Shown in pieces: positions 61,115 to 64,000 of a stretch of 64,000 bases of DNA (its first letter is position 1; each line of letters starts with the position of its first letter). The translations under genes and the position numbers were made by a program. The DNA comes from an uncultured Eubacteriales bacterium. Lineage in GTDB: Bacteria; Bacillota; Clostridia; Peptostreptococcales; Anaerovoracaceae. The notes under the pieces are model-generated. The model was not told where the DNA came from. It made no database searches and saw only the letters and a program-made list of their open reading frames with translations. The stretch lies in assembly GCA_910583765.1 (NCBI GenBank), contig CAJTYS010000008.1, positions 1 through 64,000 on the forward strand, given 5' to 3'.

Positions 61115-63541
61115 ATGGCAATTATTAATGGTAAAGACGTACATGAAGCATTGTTGAATCCAACACATGATTCCCCGTTTCCTCGTACACAGCGTATGAT
61201 GGATAAGTATTTTGACTATGTACCTGAACTGGACATTGAACGTGCTGTTCTCTGGACTGAATCATACAAGCAGACAGAAGGGCAGACAGCGATGATCAGA
61301 AGGGCGAAAGCCTACAAGCATTATGCGGAAAACCGTTCCATCCTGATCAAAGATGACGAATTGTTCTTAGGAAAATGCGCAGATGCGCCAAGAGCGGGAA
61401 CCGTTTCTCCTGAATACGTGAGCACTTGGCTCCGTGAAGAAGTGGACGGAATCGCCACAAGAGAAAGAGACACTTATCAGATTTCAGAAGAAAAGAAAAG
61501 AATCTTAAAAGAAGAAGTGTTCCCTTACTGGGAAAACAAGACTATATATGACGGCTGGGTAGCGCAGATTCCTGATGAAACAAAGACCCTCATGCTAAAG
61601 ACTGGCATCATTGACGCGGAAGTAAAAATCGTTTCCGCCCCTGGCGAACTGGCGCCTAACATGGAAATGATCATTAACAGAGGGCTGAAATCCGTGAAAG
61701 AAGAAGCCCAAGCGCATCTTGACAAACTGGATCGTTCAAATCCTGACGATTGTGAGAAAATGGACTTCTATGAAGGCTCCATTATGACTCTGGAAGCGCT
61801 CAGTACCTATATCCTTAGATGCGCCGCAGAAGCGAGAAAGTTAGCGGAAAAAACCACAGACAAAGCGAGAAAAGCGGAACTGATCCAGATGGCGGAAAAC
61901 GCGGAATGGGTCAGTGAGAATGAACCTGCTACCTTCCATCAGGCATTGCAGCTGATGTGGTTCATCCATATCGGCATTCAGATGGAAGGAAACGCTCCTG
62001 GCGTATCCCCAGGAAGGGTAGACCAGTTCCTGTACAAATATTATAAAGCTGACTATGAAGCAGGCAGAATCGATGATGACAGGGCCCTGGAACTGATCGA
62101 AAATATGTATATGCTCATGGGTGAAAACACTTGGCTGACAAGTGAGAACACATCTATGTACTTTACCGGCTATCAGTGCTTCCTCAACATGTGCGTAGGC
62201 GGCGTTGATAAACATGGTAAGGACGCGACAAACTCCTTGTCCTTCCTGTTCCTGACCGCGAAGATGCACTGCAGACTCCATTCGCCTAATATCTCGGCGC
62301 GCGTGCACAAGGGGACACCGCAGGACCTGATGCTCCATTATGCGAAGCTGATCAAGTACGGAATGGGATATCCAGCGCTGCACACAGATGACGTGGGCAT
62401 CAGAGCCATGCTGTCACTGGGCGCGACTATGGAAGAAGCCTACAATTACCAGCTAGTAGGCTGCGTAGAGCCGTTCGTGCCAGGCGTTATGACCAAATGG
62501 TCCGATGGCGGCCACTATAACTTTGGTTCCGCTCTGGAATTCGTGCTTACCAATGGCGTGAGCGTCATGAACGATAACCGGCAGGTGAGCATCCAGACAG
62601 GCGATCCTTGCAAGATGACATTTGACGAAATCAAAGAAGCTGTGAAGCGGCAGTTGGATTACTTTGTATATCACATGAGCGTGGGCGCTACCATTTGTGA
62701 AAGACTTCATTCACAGCTGGCGCCGCAGCCATTCCTCTCTGCGCTGATCACCGGCTGCTATGACAGCGGCAAGGACATCACTCACGGCGGTGCGAAATAT
62801 CACTGCGGACCTGCGTTCATCGGAACCGGACTGGTTGACCTGTGCAACTCCCTGTCAGCCATTAAAAAGTTCGTGTTCGATGAAAAGGTCGTGACCATGG
62901 AAGAGGTGGTTAGAGCGTGCAAGAATAACTTTGAAGGTCAGGAAGAGCTGCTGAAGCTGGTACAGACAAAGACTCCTTGCTATGGCAACGATATTCCGGA
63001 AGTGGATGACTGGGCGGAAGAATTCTCTGATTATGCGAAAGATCAGATTTTGAAGTACAAGTCATTTAATGGAGAGCCATTCTGCAACGGACTGTATCCT
63101 GTAACAGCGCACGTGCCTCACGGCCTGGTAGTCAGCGCGCTTCCTTACGGAAGGCTGGCGGGGACACCGTTATCAGACGGTATTTCCCCGAAGGGCGGCA
63201 CGGACCATGAAGGCCCTACGGCAGTGCTGAAATCCGTGTCCCACGTGAACCACGAGAACCATACGTCAGGAACCCTGCTCAATATGAGACTGGATCCTGT
63301 CAGCGTAGAAGGTGAACTGGGTCTCAAGCGAATCACACAGATCGTAAGAGCTGCTGCGGATTTGAACCTGTGGCACATTCAGTTCAACGTGGTAACTACT
63401 GAAACCCTGCTTGCGGCACAGAAGAAACCTGAAAATTACCGCGGACTGATCGTAAGAGTCGCAGGGTACAGCGCGTACTTTGGTGAACTCAACAAGGCTG
63501 TTCAAGATGACGTAATCGCGAGGACCATACACACTGCTTAA
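61115..63541 (+). CDS. Glycyl radical enzyme of the eliminase type, substrate unknown
   Basis: The 808-residue protein has the PFL-like barrel plan. The thiyl-radical cysteine is C450 in LVGCVEPFVPG, with E452 two residues on; the glycyl radical is G784 in IVRVAGYSAYFGEL. A C-x-E motif marks the dehydratase/C-N-lyase group (glycerol, choline, hydroxyproline, propanediol) rather than PFL (two cysteines) or benzylsuccinate synthase. RLHSPNISARVHKGTPQDL, ITHGGAKYHC and PYGRLAGTPLSDGISPKGGT are also family-like. The specific substrate cannot be told by eye; hydroxyproline dehydratase is a relative but the neighbours differ from its usual context. AAAGGAGGTTT precedes the start. Confidence 0.95.
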   Translation: MAIINGKDVHEALLNPTHDSPFPRTQRMMDKYFDYVPELDIERAVLWTESYKQTEGQTAMIRRAKAYKHYAENRSILIKDDELFLGKCADAPRAGTVSPEYVSTWLREEVDGIATRERDTYQISEEKKRILKEEVFPYWENKTIYDGWVAQIPDETKTLMLKTGIIDAEVKIVSAPGELAPNMEMIINRGLKSVKEEAQAHLDKLDRSNPDDCEKMDFYEGSIMTLEALSTYILRCAAEARKLAEKTTDKARKAELIQMAENAEWVSENEPATFHQALQLMWFIHIGIQMEGNAPGVSPGRVDQFLYKYYKADYEAGRIDDDRALELIENMYMLMGENTWLTSENTSMYFTGYQCFLNMCVGGVDKHGKDATNSLSFLFLTAKMHCRLHSPNISARVHKGTPQDLMLHYAKLIKYGMGYPALHTDDVGIRAMLSLGATMEEAYNYQLVGCVEPFVPGVMTKWSDGGHYNFGSALEFVLTNGVSVMNDNRQVSIQTGDPCKMTFDEIKEAVKRQLDYFVYHMSVGATICERLHSQLAPQPFLSALITGCYDSGKDITHGGAKYHCGPAFIGTGLVDLCNSLSAIKKFVFDEKVVTMEEVVRACKNNFEGQEELLKLVQTKTPCYGNDIPEVDDWAEEFSDYAKDQILKYKSFNGEPFCNGLYPVTAHVPHGLVVSALPYGRLAGTPLSDGISPKGGTDHEGPTAVLKSVSHVNHENHTSGTLLNMRLDPVSVEGELGLKRITQIVRAAADLNLWHIQFNVVTTETLLAAQKKPENYRGLIVRVAGYSAYFGELNKAVQDDVIARTIHTA

Positions 63542-63558
63542 TAGTCGGTTATAAGATG

Positions 63559-63595
63559 GAGTGAGGGAGCACAAACACTCCCTCACTCTTATATT
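63559..63595 (+). terminator. Terminator between the glycyl radical enzyme and the second activase
   Basis: GAGTGAGGGAG (63559-63569) pairs perfectly with CTCCCTCACTC (63578-63588) around an 8-base loop, followed by TTATATT. It can stop or weaken reading into the second activase gene. Confidence 0.8.
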
Positions 63596-63617
63596 ACAGT
63601 AAGAAAGGAATTTTGAG

Positions 63618-64000
63618 ATGAGTGAATCATTAGGAAAAGATAAAGGAATCATTTACAACATTCAGCGCTTTTCGATTCATGATGGGAACGGTATTAGAAC
63701 GATTTTCTTTATGAAGGGCTGCCCATTGAAATGCGTCTGGTGCTGTAATCCCGAATCTCAAAGTATCGAACAGGAAGTTTTGTTTTTACGGGATAAATGC
63801 ATCGGATGTTTTAATTGCATCAAATCATGCCCATACGACGCTATGGAGATTGACCGGGAAAAGTGCAAAAAATGCGGAGCCTGCGCAAGCGTGTGTCCGG
63901 CCAACGCCAAAAGGCTTTCCGGCAGGTATATCACCGTGGAAGAAGTCATTCGGGAGGCAGAAAAAGACAGGGTCTTTTATGATAATTCAGAAGGCGGCGT
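63618..64000 (+). CDS. Second glycyl radical enzyme activase, cut by the window end
   Basis: The frame starts at ATG 63618, with AGAAAGGAAT upstream, and is still open at 64000 (127 complete codons). It encodes IIYNIQRFSIHDGNGIRTIF, the radical-SAM triad C35-C39-C42 in KGCPLKCVWCCNPESQ and two ferredoxin-like cysteine motifs (C61, C64, C67, C71; C83, C86, C89, C93). It is related to, but clearly different from, the activase at 60156. It may serve a second glycyl radical enzyme beyond the window. Confidence 0.93.
   Translation, partial: MSESLGKDKGIIYNIQRFSIHDGNGIRTIFFMKGCPLKCVWCCNPESQSIEQEVLFLRDKCIGCFNCIKSCPYDAMEIDREKCKKCGACASVCPANAKRLSGRYITVEEVIREAEKDRVFYDNSEGG

Noticed and set aside
61115..63541. 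Naming the enzyme as trans-4-hydroxyproline dehydratase or choline lyase
   Set aside because: C-x-E and the glycyl loop are shared by several eliminases; pyrroline-5-carboxylate reductase or cut genes are absent, so a substrate name cannot be supported by eye.
52590..64000. Bacterial microcompartment locus
   Set aside because: Glycyl radical enzymes often sit in such loci, but no shell-protein or encapsulation-tail gene is visible in the window.

Overview
The window looks like part of the chromosome of a strictly anaerobic, amino-acid-fermenting member of the Clostridia. The reasons are the clostridial gene stock (walJ-rlmH, cdaA-cdaR-glmM-glmS, an FtsA-like protein, DUF3781/DUF3788/DUF169/DUF5688 proteins), strong AGGAGG ribosome sites, an oxygen-sensitive glycyl radical enzyme with its activases, and a B12-dependent mutase. 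A gut Anaerovoracaceae/Family XIII-type organism would fit, but that is inference; no rRNA gene is present. The only RNA gene I can name is tRNA-Glu(CTC) at 35053-35127.

Layout. 1-2.3 kb: five tandem ~53-base hairpin repeats, then small DUF genes and a transposase-nuclease remnant. 2.4-10.1 kb: an unrecognised minus-strand gene, walJ and rlmH, an HD hydrolase with a Crp/Fnr regulator, a membrane-anchored phosphatase-like protein and an AAA/PD-(D/E)XK protein. 10.2-15.2 kb: an ArsR regulator, a possible small RNA, a DeoR regulator divergent from a saccharopine-dehydrogenase-like gene with a clear operator/promoter, and an orphan sensor kinase. 15.3-22.8 kb: cdaA-cdaR-glmM-glmS-ahcY and two small redox-type genes. 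22.8-29.3 kb: a surface protein split by a G6 frameshift, DUF5688, an Rpn-type nuclease, a patch of decayed genes, a lipoprotein, an XRE membrane regulator and a 33-residue hydrophobic peptide. 29.4-39.9 kb: gltX, an acidic unknown, a very large FtsA-like protein, the tRNA, a C39-like lipoprotein and a hybrid sensor kinase with two receiver domains.

40-45.8 kb is a self-contained catabolic unit: an IclR regulator, then a promoter with two abutting 15-base palindromes, then an NCS1 (cytosine-permease-type) transporter, an M29/NicX-like protein, a cupin, a ThDP enzyme and a RidA protein. It looks like uptake and breakdown of a small N-containing, possibly heterocyclic, compound. After it come a toxin-antitoxin-like pair with an ADP-ribosyltransferase-like toxin, a DMT exporter, cca, an Orn/Lys/Arg decarboxylase and an NhaC antiporter.

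The most exciting region is 52.6-64.0 kb, which runs off the window. It has two transcription units: (1) an imine-reductase-like dehydrogenase, a HyuA-like ATPase without a HyuB partner, a single-chain adenosylcobalamin mutase and an MFS transporter; (2) a class III (GSA-aminomutase-like) aminotransferase, a glycyl radical enzyme activase and an 808-residue glycyl radical enzyme, then a hairpin terminator and a second activase cut by the window end. Both units are preceded by the same regulatory module (GC hairpin, CTCCAAAAGGAG palindrome, AAAAGTGAC box, -35/-10) with identical internal spacing, so they are very likely one regulon. Combining a glycyl radical enzyme, a B12 carbon-skeleton mutase, an imine-reductase-like enzyme and an aminotransferase matches no pathway I know, and I propose it as an undescribed anaerobic degradation pathway for an amino acid or cyclic amine.
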